Shown here: in pieces, positions 45,393 to 58,625 of the stretch
How the letters are laid out: every line of letters starts with the position of its first letter
Position numbering within the stretch: position 1 is the first letter of the stretch
DNA from: Chiridota heheva
Lineage: Eukaryota > Echinodermata > Holothuroidea > Apodida > Chiridotidae
Length of the DNA: 64,000 nt
Assembly (NCBI GenBank): GCA_020152595.1
Contig: JAIGNY010004599.1
Span: forward strand, 1-64,000
Direction of reading: 5' to 3'
Translations under genes and position numbers: made by a program
The notes under the pieces: model-generated
Database searches by the model: none
Told to the model about the DNA's origin: nothing
What the model saw: the letters and a program-made list of their open reading frames with translations, nothing else

Positions 45393-46880
45393 GTGGAAGA
45401 CCTATCTCTCCCAGGACCTCCCCCTCCTCAAATACTCCTCCAAATGAGCTGCAATTAGATCATTTTTGACCAACAAAAGAATTAAAATGCTCCAGCATCC
45501 GGGGGCTTCTCCCACTAGACCCCTACGGGGACTTCTCCCCTGGACCCTACCAGGCGCTTTTAAGCAGGGCCTTGGACCCCACGCCGGACATCGCGCGATC
45601 GTATAGCGCTAACGCGCTATAACTTAAGCAAATGTTAGTTCCGTCCCCCCCCCCCTTCCCCAATATTAAATACCTTCTAACGGCACTGATATAAAGATGT
45701 TTCAAGAAACCAAACTTAATTTGTGAATGAGACGTGGTGTGCTGATGCGTAACTTCAGCTAGCTTTGTTCGTCATCTTCCCTTCCACCTCTTTGTATTTT
45801 ATCTTCTATGTATCTTACCTTTACTCTTCCTCTTGTGTCTGTATTTCCATTCTATACTCTCCAAATTGTATGTACAGGTAGTATTAATCTCAGTCTATCT
45901 GTCCATAATCGACTCCCAGCTCACAACTCAACCAGTGGTGTGGTGGCAGGGGCCAGGGAAAACAGCCACCCAGCGAAGCTTTCTGAGGGGCGCCAAAATC
46001 GTCCCGAGAAAAAATTGAGGCCCTGGGAAAATTTACGTGTTGATCAATAACTTCTTTCTGTTAAGCAAGTAATATTCCATTTTTGTAGTCCAAACGCGCA
46101 TGATTTTTTAACAGAAAAGACCAAATTTTCCCACCATTGGCACTCGAGCGGCCCCCTGGATTTCGCGCTTGGACAGAAACCACTGCATGGCGATAGCTCG
46201 TCGGCAATATCTGCTCCTGCCATAGAGGGCAAATAATTTTATTGAATAAAGCTGGTAGAAGCTTTTCGAGAGAGCGCCGAATGCTCACAGGGGCGCAGAA
46301 ATTGTTATGAAAATATACTCTCATATACTTTTTATTCTCAACGTTGTAATATTCTTTTTTAAAGCTTTAATCTTACATCAGAAACATGAAAACCATTCCT
46401 AGACCCCAACAAAAGACACATATTGAAGTCAATGGGATCCTGCATTTTAAAATTCGTTCCAAAATAATATTCTTTTTAACTAACTTTAGTTCAGAATTGA
46501 CACGATTTTGAGCAATTTTCTGCTACCAAAATTACGCCAAAACACGCTACTAGCTTCCTGGGGCTTCGCCCCGTCGGTGCCTATGACGCCGATCCTGGAT
46601 TTGACACAATACTAAGTGTTGAGAACAACGTGACTTCTATTCTATTCTCTCAAACTTTTTGTTCCGATTCACTTTACCACCTAAATTTTGTTTTGTATCT
46701 TCATTTTTCGGAATTTTTTCTTTGTGGATGGGTATCTGCTTTCGGTGAGATTGATCTTTTGTTTTTCTTCCCTCCCGTTCTGACCATACTTTCGCGACTT
46801 ATCATTACCAGTACAGCAGTTCTTCTATAGTAGTTCCGCGATTTTTTCTAGTTGACTTGGGTCTCTCGGCTTTTGGTTTT
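45393..46880 (+). repeat. Dispersed repeats, copy of the 3910-4690 composite
   Basis: 45485-45600 has 'cgggggcttctcccactaga' modules. 45930-46625 follows the same order as 3910-4600: 'agtggtgtggtggcag', 'ggggcgcc', 'gagaaaa', 'atatactctcatatactttt', then 'attttctgctaccaaaat' and 'ggggcttcgccccgtc'. A C-run lies at 45647-45656. No gene. 46626-46880 holds nothing recognisable. Confidence 0.6.
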
Positions 46881-47224
46881 TCCATCATGACGAAACGCTT
46901 CTACCTTGACCGCCCCCACCCCCTCCCTTACCGTGACCCACCTGCTACCGCCATTGACCATTCTCCAGTCCCCAAAATTATAATCATACAGGCCACCAAT
47001 AAACCAGAAACCCACCATCCAAACCCACATATATGACACTGAAGAGAACATGGATTGTTCGATTACCGAACATACTTCTTGTCCAACTTTCAAAAACAAC
47101 CGCTCCCAAAGAAACAGGGACAGATCCAAAGAAGAAAAACAAGCCAACCAAGACCCAACATATCTTTCTCCATATAACCCCCTGCCTCCTTATTGCGTGC
47201 AACACAAACAATTACAATAATACT

Positions 47225-47622
47225 CACAACATTATACAATGGAACATCAGGAGCCTTCAGTCCAATTCTAAAGAAATTGACCTACTGGCCACCACCTTCA
47301 ACCCGGTCGTCTTCTACCTACAATAAACCTTTTTGAAAACCACTGAGTATTATTTCCTCAACAACTTCGCTTGCTATCACAAACAACAAGTGGACGCCGA
47401 CAGGGCCTGTGGGGGCGTCTCCATTCTCGTTAGACACGATATCCCACACAGCCCTGTTCATGTGAACACCGACCTTCAGGCCATCTGTATGTCTATCTCC
47501 CCCCACAAAATCTTCACTTTTTGCAATATCTATCTTCCCCTAACGCCAACGTTTAGACAACCAGCCTTAACAACCTCATCTCTCACCTCCCCCTTCTTGT
47601 TGACTTCACCGCCCACAACCCC
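47225..47622 (+). pseudogene. LINE endonuclease, first part
   Basis: 'NIIQWNIRSLQSNSKEIDLL' opens the endonuclease, with the Asn active-site region (47230 on). 'FYLQ' is followed by a stop at 47324, where the catalytic 'QE' Glu would be. The next frame from 47333 continues with 'GGVSILVRHDIPHS' and 'FTFCNIYLP'. The piece ends at the BEL target site. Confidence 0.75.
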
Positions 47623-48114
47623 TGTTCCCAAGGTGAACAAAAAAATTAGTTCCGAACTCTTCGATTCCTTTATATCAACTGATCTATTTACACATTCTTC
47701 ATTTCAAATAAGGCATTTTCCGCCAACATATTCCCGCTCAATAATAATAAAACATATAATGATATGCATGATAAGCATGAATATAAATTCACATTAAGCG
47801 TGATATTTTACTGCAATAGTTAAAGAATAACATATTATATTTCTCTCAACCCATTAACTAAATCAATAACATTTTTAAACATATGTTTCTTTTGATATAA
47901 TAAATAACCCTGGAATCGTATTACGCGGAAACTACATGGTATTAAAATGACACTGCATTTCATATGACTTAACAAGAGATCACTGGTAATTACACAACAC
48001 TATAGTCCGGAGGGACCCGCTTCGAATCCCAGGAAATACAAATCTTTTTTAAACATATCAAAATAAATTAACTATTGTTTTCTATTTATATTGATGAACC
48101 CTGCTGCAGAACAT
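47623..48114 (-). repeat. 3' LTR of BEL no. 2
   Basis: 492 bp, ending (plus strand) 'gatgaaccctgctgcagaac' at the polypurine tract. Only its first 58 bp (element strand) is matched at the other end, 51950-52007. Around 47970-48035 there is a tRNA-like stretch with 'cgcttcgaatccc', possibly a SINE remnant or chance. Confidence 0.8.
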
Positions 48115-48130
48115 TCTCCCCTTCTTTGAC
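48115..48130 (-). other. Polypurine tract of BEL no. 2
   Basis: Element strand TCAAAGAAGGGGAGAA immediately before LTR start TGTTCTGC. The plus strand reads 'ttctccccttctttga'. Confidence 0.85.
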
Positions 48131-48134
48131 AGAT

Positions 48135-48520
48135 AATGCAATTAATCTGTCAAATCTTTAATATGAGCAAAATTTGGCTATATGGAATAAAACTTTCAAT
48201 AAATACTTTAAAAGAAATGACCGATCTAAACCATTAAATGCATGAAAATTATGAACTTGAAAAACAATGAGCCTCCATTCAAAAAACTTTGATAAGATGA
48301 TCATACAAAAAAAAACATCGTTATGATTTTTAATGCAAAATTTTTAATTGAATTCATTACCAATCTGAAACCTGATCTGCTCTTCACAATCTATAATATA
48401 TTTTCCAAGAATTAATCATTAATTGGAATATGCAAAAAATAAAAATAATAATTAATATTAAAATAAATTGTAAATTAATATCAAATGCGTTATCAATATA
48501 TACATCCAAAATTCTACTCT
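48135..48520. other. Non-coding 3' region of BEL no. 2
   Basis: AT-rich spacer between the pol end and the polypurine tract. No motif seen. Confidence 0.5.
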
Positions 48521-49805
48521 TCAATAATCTCTAATGGACACACCTTTTTAATACCTCGAATGAAATTTCCTTTCTTAGTTCGTACCTTGACGACTCTTAC
48601 ATGAACGTCTGGACCCGCGAATATCTCAACTACTCTTCCCAGTGGCATTGCCCACGAACACAATCTTTCTCTAATACTAACACCATGTCATTGACTCTCA
48701 AGTCCCTTTTTTGCTCTCTCCATTTCTTTCTTCGATTTAGGGTCGGTAACCATTCCTTTACCCATCGATCCTAAAAGTGTCTAACTAACTCCTGCACTCT
48801 TCTCCACCTCTTCCTAGGACTAAATTCCCCCGTATCTATTGCTACCTCTGATGCAAATCTACCACCCATTTACCCATGCATGAAATGATTTGGTGTCAAT
48901 GGTACAGTATCCTTGATGGATGCTGTCTGATATGTTAATGGCCTAGAGTTTAGCAAACCTTCAGCTCCAACTATAGCTGAATGCAACTCCTCATCATTTA
49001 TTTCTGACTTGCCCAAAATAGCATACATCGCCCGTTTTTCCGATTTAATCAAGCTCTCATGGGCACCCCCAAAGTGTGGTGTTAAAGGTGGATTGAAATT
49101 CCACTCAATACCTCTATTTTCAGTCTCTTCCTGAATTTTTTCTTTGTTTAGCAACTTGACTATACCTCTTAACTCTCTTTCTGCCCCTATGAAATTTGAG
49201 CCGTTATCTGAATAGATAATACGTGGCTGACCTCTTCGACTAACAAATCTAAAAAATGCATTTAGAAATGTATCTGTATCTAAACCATACGCCAACTCTA
49301 AATGCACCGCTCTTGTTGCCAAACACGTAATCAAACACAAATACCTCTTCATCTGAGCCTTACCTCTCCCTTGCTTGGTAAGAAAAGGCCATGCATAATC
49401 AATAGCTACCCTAGTGAAAGCTTTTAAGCTGTCCATTCTAGTTCTAACTGTTGGTAGTGGTGCCATAATATGTTGCTCTGTCTTAACCTTTCTACGCTTA
49501 CAGTCATTACATCTGTTCTCACATTCTCGAATTTCCTCTCTAGCGGAAATTACCCAGTATCTCTCCGATACAATAGCCAATACATGGTTTACCCCCGCTA
49601 CATGCTTTCCTATACTATGGTAATTCTTTACGATAAGTCTTGTGATAACATGTTTCCGTGGTAGTAAAATTGGAAATCTTACGTCATATGGAAGTGAATC
49701 ATTTAAATTTAACCTCCCAGTCGCTCTTATGACCCCATCTCCATCCAACTTGGGAAATAGAGAACTTACTTGACTCTTTTCATTCACTCCCTCGCCTTTT
49801 CCCAA
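48521..49805 (-). CDS. BEL no. 2 integrase (311-codon open frame) and DUF5641 tail
   Basis: 49805-48870 is open for 311 residues, the longest non-repetitive frame in the window. The zinc module is H63, H68, C99, C102. The catalytic core has D136 ('VAIDYAWPF'), D200 ('YSDNGSNF') and E250 ('PHFGGAHESLIK'), so the D,D-49-E triad is complete. The frame stops at 48870 and, after a shift, the DUF5641 tail follows at about 48660-48521 ('FAGPDVHVRVVKVRTKKGNF'). It is in a different frame from the RNase H segment upstream, so a frameshift near 49850 separates them. Integrase joins element cDNA to the genome. Confidence 0.9.
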
Positions 49806-49849
49806 ACCTTTGAGCTCATCTGAGAATTCTTCTCTTTGAGCATGTTTGA

Positions 49850-50410
49850 TTAAAGCAATCTCTGATTCCTGATCTCATTAACGGACAAATTCCCTACTTC
49901 TCTTTGCTTTGTTTTCGTCCTACAATTTGTAATGAATCTACAAATATAAGCTAGAACTCTCACTAATCTAGACCAGTCTGAAAACCGTTTTGGATCTAAT
50001 CGCCAATCATCCTCGCAGTTCTTAGGAATCATTACACTTAAAAAACTAACAGATTTTTTCTGTTCTGTTGAGGTCTTCACCTCCATGATTTTAGTCTCTG
50101 GCCACTTCTCTTTTGGTCCCTTTAGAAAGTCAGGCCCACTCCACCACACTTCATTCTGAATGATTTCATCTACTGTGCAACCCCTGGAAGCTACATCAGC
50201 TGGGTTTAATTTGCCAGGGACATGTCTCCACTGGCTTATATTGGTATTATCCTGAATTTCACCAACCCTGTGTGCCACAAAGGGTTTGAAATGCCTACTG
50301 TGACCACGTATCCACCAGAGGACATTCATACTGTCACTCCAGAAATACACCTGCTTGATATCAAAACCCAATATTTTACATACCAAGATTGTTAGTCTAA
50401 GTCCTAGCAT
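49850..50410 (-). pseudogene. BEL no. 2 RNase H and linker
   Basis: 186 codons. 'VYFWSDSMNVLWWIRG' (catalytic Asp at 'WSDS') and 'GKLNPADVASRG' are the RNase H motifs of Pao pol, followed by a Trp-rich linker. It is in frame with the RT segment upstream; only a stop (codon taa just after 'SIPR', near 50426) separates them, where a Leu codon is normal. Confidence 0.85.
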
Positions 50411-50425
50411 AGCACCTAAAAGCTC

Positions 50426-51660
50426 TTACCTGGGTATGCTAGTGGATTTTAGGGGTGCTACCTTAGTCTTTGAAGCTACAAATCGAACATTAACTTTCCC
50501 ATCGATTTCACTTTTTATATACAAAACTGCTCCATATGCATCACTTGAAGCATCACTTGAAGCATCAACAAAAGTATGTAACTCAACTTCCCCTTCTCCA
50601 TGAGGACATAAACATCTATTTACACCTACGTCACTCAACCTATCTACGTCTTTTATCCAAGACGTTACATTGTTTCTAAGATCACCTACCAAAGGCTCAT
50701 CCCAATCCAGCCCGCTTTCCCATATTTCCTGCATAAGTATCTTGGCCCTTACAATAATTGGACTTATAAATCCTAACGGATCAAATACAGATGCAATTTC
50801 ACTCAACACTGTACGTTTTGTAATACTTATGTCTGATTGACTGGAACCTTTGAAATTGAATTTGTTTTGATCAACATTCCAAATTAAGCCTAAAGTCTTA
50901 ACTGAAGGCAACCCACTCTCATTAAGTTGGAACTCTTTGGCCCTATGCTCCTGTGGAATGGCTCCTAAAACCTCCTTAGAATTTGATAGCCATTTTCTAG
51001 CTTTCATTCCTGCTCTACCCTATAACTCTGTAAGTTGATGGTACAACTCTATTCCTTTTTTCTCGTCCTTTACAGAATCCATGCTATCATCTATGTAGGT
51101 GGACTTAAGAATGGTCTCTGCCGCTAATGGCAACTTTTCCTTATGGATATCAGCATTGTGTTGTGACACCTTTTGAGCTATGAATGGAGAAGCATTCACA
51201 CCAAACACTACCCTACAGAATTCATAAACCTCTGGGTCGTTATCAGGGTTTAAATCGCGCTAAAGAAAACGTAACATTGGTCTATCTTTTTCATTGACCT
51301 TAATTTGAAGATACATCTCAGAGATGTCACAGACTAGGGCTATCTTATGTTTCCTAAACCTCATCAGAATATCAAATAGGTTTGTTTGCAACTTAGGTCC
51401 AGTATAAATTGCATCATTTAGACAGAAACCTTCATGTTTTGCGGCGGCGTCATAAACAATTCGTACTCTTGTTGTCTCTCTATCTAGCTTGACTACTGGA
51501 AAATGTGGTAAATACCATTGCCTATCTGGATTTTCTACGTTTGAGTAAAGTTTTCTTATATACCCCTTTCCACCTGTGTATCTTCAACTTGTTTGTAAGC
51601 CTTTCCAAGTTCTTCATTCTTTTTCAATTTCTTTTCAACATTAGCTAGTCGTTTTAAAGC
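50426..51660 (-). pseudogene. BEL no. 2 reverse transcriptase
   Basis: Minus-strand pieces: 51490-51260 carries 'VRIVYDAAAKHEGF', 'LNDAIYTGPKLQTN' and 'VCDISEMYLQIKV'. 51208-51020 has '[13 protein letters not shown]' and the catalytic box '[11 protein letters not shown]'. 51007-50426 has 'TLGLIWNVDQNKF', 'SVFDPLGFISPI' and 'FVDASSDASSDAYGA', the last with a 12-bp tandem duplication at about 50531-50557. Two stops and at least one shift. All RT landmarks including YIDD are intact. Confidence 0.85.
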
Positions 51661-51913
51661 AAAACCATAATTAGATTTGGGTAGATATGATTGTTGTCAT
51701 TCCACGGTATTTCTACCAAATATCTGCTATTGACTTTGAACATTGAGTTTGTTACTAAATCATTTGCTTTCTTGTCCTCTGCATTATAGCATGTGTGCTC
51801 GGTGTTAATACCAACTGTATCTATTTCCCAAAATTTTCTCATAATTTGATCGGTGTTGTCCCTTGTTATTTCGTTGCATTTAAACGTGTTAGCGTGTAAT
51901 ACTGTTCCACATA
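51654..51913 (-). pseudogene. BEL no. 2 RT leader region
   Basis: Minus-strand frame with 'MRKFWEIDTVGINTEH', 'YNAEDKKAND' and 'NSRYLVEIPWNDNN', which match the segment just before RT in Pao pol. The sequence upstream (gag and protease) is absent; the frame runs straight into the inverted polypurine/LTR piece at 51914. Confidence 0.75.
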
Positions 51914-52007
51914 CTGTCAAAGAAGGGGAGAATGTTCTGCAGCAGGGCTCATCAAAATAAATTAACTATTGATTTCTATTTATATTGATGAACCCCGCTG
52001 CAGAACA
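51914..52007. repeat. Foldback end of BEL no. 2
   Basis: 51914-51954 is a plus-orientation copy of the polypurine tract and LTR edge. It is the reverse complement of 48093-48133 over 41 bp with one mismatch. It joins 51950-52007, the minus-orientation LTR edge, so the end itself forms a hairpin with arms TGTTCTGCAGCAGGG and its inverse. The join to internal sequence is at 'ctgtcaaag'. Confidence 0.9.
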
Positions 52008-52012
52008 ACCCC

Positions 52013-52637
52013 TGTGGGGCTCCAATACCACACCCTCAGAGGCAAGTTCGTCAAAACACCTTCGACAGCACAGCCTCTACTTGCTCAACACTAACTCCCC
52101 GACCTACCTTCACCCTGCTACAGGCTCCCTCACCTGTATTGTCCTGTCTATCTGTTCCCCCAACCTCCTCCTTGATTTTAGCTGGAAGGTCACTGCTGAT
52201 CTCTGTGGTGGTGACCACTACCCTCTTCTTGTACACTCCAACATTCAAACCCCTCTGACCACATCCTAATTGGAACCTCGAAAAGGCCTACTGGCCCCTT
52301 TTTGAAACCCTCTGCGACTCGCACCTCTCCCCATCTCCTCGAGGGTGAGGATCCCATGTCAAACTTCAGTAACATCCTTATCAACATCGCCACCTGTTCC
52401 ATTCCCAAACCCTCTAACCATTCCCCCGCCCTCCAATCCATGGTTCTCTGATGACTGCAAAACTGCCATCAAGAACACGAAAAGGGTCCTGAAAAACTTA
52501 ACCCGACCGGCCACAACCCCAACCTCTTTCTCATCTGCCAAGGCCAGGCGCTCTATCAAGGACAGTAAAACCAACACTTGGAACAACTTCATCTCTTCGC
52601 TCACCACCAACACCCCCACTAAGAAGATTTGGAGAGT
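52013..52637 (+). pseudogene. LINE endonuclease end and linker, second piece
   Basis: From 52013: 'WGSNTT', 'NTNSPTYLHPATGSLTC' and 'GGDHYPLLVH', the last two boxes of the endonuclease with the final D/H pair. After a stop or shift near 52269, 'NPWFSDDCKTAIKN' and 'SIKDSKTNTWNNFISSL', a linker typical of Jockey/I-type LINEs, run to the Gypsy insertion. Confidence 0.8.
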
Positions 52638-54566
<1,929 letters not shown>

Positions 54567-54567
54567 A

Positions 54568-54590
54568 TTGGTAGTAGAGGTGGGGCAGTC
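54568..54590 (+). other. Putative primer-binding site of Gypsy no. 2
   Basis: 'ttggtagtagaggtgggg' follows the LTR end TTTACA by one base. TGG-type start is as expected; the tRNA was not identified. Confidence 0.5.
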
Positions 54591-54790
54591 TAAAGTGAGA
54601 TCTAGATTGATTGTCGATTTTCTAGGTTGAGATTATAGACATAATAATTTGTGAATTTATAGCATATTTTTCAAGCAGAAGCTTATGCATATCGTTGTTT
54701 TAATCTATAGAATTGTACACGTTTTTGTGGAGCGAATTTGGATTGATATTTAAAGTTTAAAAGAATGGCATGCTTCAGGCCTATTAATTA
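54591..54790. other. Gypsy no. 2 leader before the deletion junction
   Basis: AT-rich, no motif. Coding-like integrase sequence begins soon after 54790, so the internal deletion joins leader to integrase here. Confidence 0.45.
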
Positions 54791-55611
54791 GTAAACTCAG
54801 GAGAGAAAAAGAAATATTGGCCAACATATCTTCCAGAACTTACCTACATGTATAATAACACGAAGCACAGCACAACAGCTTATGCTCCATTTTATTTAAT
54901 GATGGGTAGACATGGAAGATTGCTAATATACCTACTAATCTTTGAGACTATTAGAGATAAAACACTTCATCTGACTGGGTATACAGTCACAATGAAAGAA
55001 TGATATATGCATTTCAGATAGTTAAGGCAAATACTGATAAGGCCCATGAAAAACAAAAGAAGCAGTATGACAAGAAAATAAACGCACTTTCAACCAATAG
55101 GGGTGAGCGAGTATTGATCAAGAAAAGAAACAGACGTAGAGCTAAATTACAAAACAAATGGGAAAAGAAACCATACATTGTGCTGGAGCAGCCTCACAAG
55201 ATTTCTCTTGTGTATAGGGTACACCCAGAAGATGGTAAAGGAGAAGATAAAATACTCCATAGGAATGATCTAAAAGTATGCCTGTTTGAATGTATAATAA
55301 AAGACAAATTTCAAGAATCACAAGAAAATAATTGTGAAGACAATCAACCTAATATGAGAAACCCATTAGTTATTGTTATAAATGCTGAAGACCAAATACA
55401 GTTAAATTCTGAAGGTGAACCTAGTTCTGATGAAATTAGTTCTGAGATTAAAAGTAGTCTAAAATATGAAAATAGAATTGGAACTGATAGAAGAAATGAT
55501 ATTATTGAGGAACAAGAAAGTAGTTGTTATAATGAAGAGGGACTTTTACGCCGTTCTACAAGGGCAAATAAAGGCATTCCCCTAAAGGATATACCTCATT
55601 TATTTCATTAA
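54791..55611 (+). pseudogene. Gypsy no. 2 integrase C-terminal region
   Basis: 54820-54940 reads '[20 protein letters not shown]' and 'FYLMMGRH', the conserved segment after the catalytic Glu. 55000-55611 is open for 203 codons: 'NTDKAHEKQKKQYDKKINAL', 'GERVLIKK', 'KLQNKWEKKPYIVLEQ' and 'VYRVHPEDGKGEDKILHRND', the SH3-like fold with its basic linker, then an acidic tail of about 90 residues ending 'RRSTRANKGIPLKDIPHLFH'. A shift or stop lies between the two. The catalytic core is deleted. Confidence 0.85.
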
Positions 55612-57298
55612 CTAGTAACTAGTTAAGAAATTAAGTTAAGAAGTAGCTTAAAGACCTGTAATTAGTGAGAACTTACCATTCAATCCTTTTTTCTTATATT
55701 TACCAATTACTAGTTGTTATGTGTATACTTTACTCTTGCTTTTTGAAAAGTCTGAAATTTGAAATCAATTCCAATTCTTCATGCAGAAGATAAGTTTTTT
55801 GGTGAGAAAACATGAAAAGAATCAGTGCTAATAGTATGTACACATTCTTTAAGAAACCTGGACATATGTCAAGTTTAAAACATGCATCAGAATTTGCAAT
55901 AGTATTGTCAAATGATGAAATAGTAGAATTCATGGACGTTCTATTATTATATATATATATATTTTTGATAATCAAAAAGAGAGTGTGGTACACTGTGCAT
56001 ATCATAGTTATATGGCATGCGAAATTAAACAGTGAGGCCTGCTGTTAAACAGGTGCTAAGTCAGTAACTATTTTGGAGTGGCGAAATTTACAGTGAGACC
56101 TGCTGTCAAATAGGGGCTTAATGAAGTCACTGCTTCGAAAAGGTGTTCTAATTACTCGAATCAATCTATATTGTACGCATTGTGTATACATACAAGGTAT
56201 GAAATTCCAGTGAAGCCTGCTGTGAGACAAGTGCTCAGTGAAGTACTTTTTTGAATGGCGAAATTATACAGTGAGACTTGCTGTGAAACAAAAACTTGTT
56301 TCAAAAAGAGGTGTTTTAATTATTCTTCAATCAAGTGCATTGTAAATTACACTGTGATACATGTATGGTATACTAAATTTTGAATATAAATAGAATGCTA
56401 TAATAAGTATATTGAGCATTAAGACTTGACTTGTGTACAGATCATACGAATGTGAAGTAAACAAGGACAATGTCCTGTACATTTACTATTGTTTTGGAAT
56501 TTACTTATTGATAGAAAAGTAAATTGATTAGTACAAAGAACATTGTCAACAAAAAAGGACATTTAACTTGCAAAGAGTAGACTTATACCAAAATTGGTGG
56601 AATTCTGGCAGTTTAACAAAGGAAAATTTTCATTTTCAAAAAAAAAAGAGGGAAAGAAGAGAGATAAAAGATTACTTCTTGTATCTCTTTAAATAGCCTT
56701 TGTTTTCATATTTTTGTATTTTACTTTTGCCAGATATTATTGTCAAATGCTATATTTAAAACTTGTGGTGGTCAACAATGGAAAGAAAACTTGGTGATCG
56801 ACAACGAAACAAAACTGATGTTGAACAATTGAAAGAAAACTCTTGTATAACAATTGAAAGAAATCTGATAATCAACAATGAAAGAAATCTGATGAAAGAA
56901 TGAAGGAAAACGATGGAAAGAAATTTGATGATTGACAATAGAAATACTTGTGATATCCAAGCAGCAAAAGAAAATGAATTGAAACAATACGATCAATTTG
57001 CGAGGAAAAGCAGAGTAGCATGAAAGGAGTAGTGAAAAACAACAACTTTGTATATAAAGTGAAAACATTGAGTTGGAATATATAATATCGTTGCATCAGA
57101 AATTTTTGGAGGGTGGAAATCAGTCAAGGATCAATTCAACTTTCCAGTGTTTCAATTTCAAAGAAAAACTTTTAGAGACAATTTCACCATTTATTGAAAC
57201 TATTATTCCTTCTTATTAATGGAATTTGCTGTTGTTCATTTGCAATGCTACATTATGCATGTTCTACTTGTCTATCCGCGAGGACATGGATTTAAAAT
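55612..57298. other. 1.7-kb region between Gypsy no. 2 integrase and 3' LTR
   Basis: No envelope-like or other coding frame. 56020-56300 holds three or four diverged units around 'ggcgaaatt(..)acagtgagacctgctgt'. 56760-56960 is a purine-rich run of imperfect repeats ('caatgaaagaaatctgatga'). Short minus-strand Phe/Ser-rich frames across the latter are its reverse complement. Confidence 0.5.
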
Positions 57299-57310
57299 GG
57301 AGGGGAAAGA
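57299..57310 (+). other. Polypurine tract of Gypsy no. 2
   Basis: 'ggaggggaaaga' immediately before the right LTR start TGTAATAGG. Confidence 0.8.
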
Positions 57311-58282
57311 TGTAATAGGCCAAAGTGCAGGCTATGAGCTTTGCACTGTACCAACCCGAGTGTTAGACTACCGTGATTGACTTTACCATTGTAGCTTGGG
57401 CTTCATCCAAAGTTGTTTGCACTTATCAGTTCTACTGATGTCGATCGCAATTCGATCTGATCTCATGTATATAAGTGTCAGTTAAAGGGATTTGATATGT
57501 TTTTAGTGCCGTTTTGCATCACATTTGTATGATGGTTTCAGTGAAAGTTCTCTAACTTAGCTACAGGGATCGTCCGTCAGTACAGTCTCTAGGCCTAAGT
57601 GTACTTACTGCCATAGGTTACAAGGTTCACAGTGTATCTTGTTGTCAGGGGAGGTCAAACTCAAAATGATGTCATCTTATGATTATTCATGAGCTCTCAT
57701 TCACAACTTGGGTTTGTTTACATGTGACGTCATAGTTGTAAGTTAAAACGTCCGTAGCGTAAGTTTTAAATTGAAAATATAATGTTTTGGGCGTAATAAC
57801 AAAAACGTTAATGGCAATAATAAAATGATAAACTCTTTAAGGAGTTGTGTATGTTTGAAAGAGAGGAAGGGAAAAGCTTCTGGACTGGTGGGGTGAGGAT
57901 GTGTGTTGAATTGTGAATAATTGTAAGTTAAACATTTCTTATTGGCCAATAAGTTTAGTTAGTTTATACCAAAGGGATAGTTATTGTAACTGTTGATGGA
58001 TATTATTAAGTCAAGGATTAATTTCATGCTTGTGGTCTATTGAATTTAATATTCTGTTGGTGATATTTTCCAGTCTGATTGAATTGAGCTTTGAATTGAT
58101 TACATTGATATGTGGAACTATTTTAGCTTCTCTGTCAATTAATCAATTTATTTGGGATCATCATATCTGCAATTAGGTGGGTCTCATTTTTAGTCCTGTT
58201 GCCCAACATTTTATAGTATCCCCGATGTAACTATAGGTTTACTATTATTTAGTATCCCCGATATATATCCCGGAGGTTTACA
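57311..58282 (+). repeat. 3' LTR of Gypsy no. 2
   Basis: 972 bp, TG...CA. The segment 'gtttacatgtgacgtcatag' lacks the insertion found in the 5' LTR at the same place. Divergence between the LTRs is considerable, so this is an old insertion. Confidence 0.85.
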
Positions 58283-58624
58283 GAATGGTTAACAGCTTCC
58301 ATGGCAGGGTGAGTAAGTCTCCCATCTCCCATCTCTCCTGGAATGGTAAGCTTCTCATCGCGAAAAAGGACATCGTTAACCACCTCGCCGCCTCTTTCAG
58401 CAACATCTCGTCTTCGGCCAACTACTCCAATGCTTTCAAACCAAAAAAGCTCGCGATGAAGCCCGGAGTATTACCTTTCCCTTCGACAACACTGAGAGCT
58501 ACAACATCCCTCTCACCCTTTCTGAATTAAACCAGGCCTTCCACGACACTGGCTGCACCTCCAAGGGCCCAGATAACATCCCCTATTATAAAACACCTAC
58601 CCAACAAGGCCACTATTACCTTAT
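58283..58624 (+). pseudogene. LINE linker and RT start, third piece
   Basis: 58285-58530: 'GRVSKSPISHLSWNGKLLIA' and 'NHLAASFSNISSSANYS', the segment between linker and RT. In another frame, 58500-58610 shows 'TLSELNQAFHDTGCTSKGPD', the first RT motif with 'GPD.I'. The coding is cut off at about 58624 by the minisatellite. Confidence 0.75.
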
Positions 58625-58625
58625 T

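Larger units (their letters stand above)
47623..52007 (-). mobile_element. BEL/Pao retrotransposon no. 2, antisense, rearranged 5' end
   Basis: 4385 bp with TG...CA ends and a 5-bp target duplication ACCCC (47618-47622 and 52008-52012); the host LINE is continuous across it. The minus strand carries RT, RNase H, integrase and DUF5641, then a polypurine tract and a 3' LTR (47623-48114). Gag and protease are missing. The 5' end has only 58 bp of LTR followed by an inverted copy of the polypurine tract and LTR edge (51914-51954). Confidence 0.9.

Noticed and set aside
47970..48035. A tRNA gene
   Set aside because: Only a B-box-like 'cgcttcgaatccc' is seen; no cloverleaf can be drawn, and it lies in an LTR.
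56756..57096. Phe/Ser-rich minus-strand frames, possible membrane protein
   Set aside because: Reverse complement of a purine-rich imperfect repeat; frames overlap each other with the same composition.
55612..57298. Envelope gene of a Gypsy element
   Set aside because: No open frame, signal peptide, furin-type site or transmembrane segment is visible on the plus strand.
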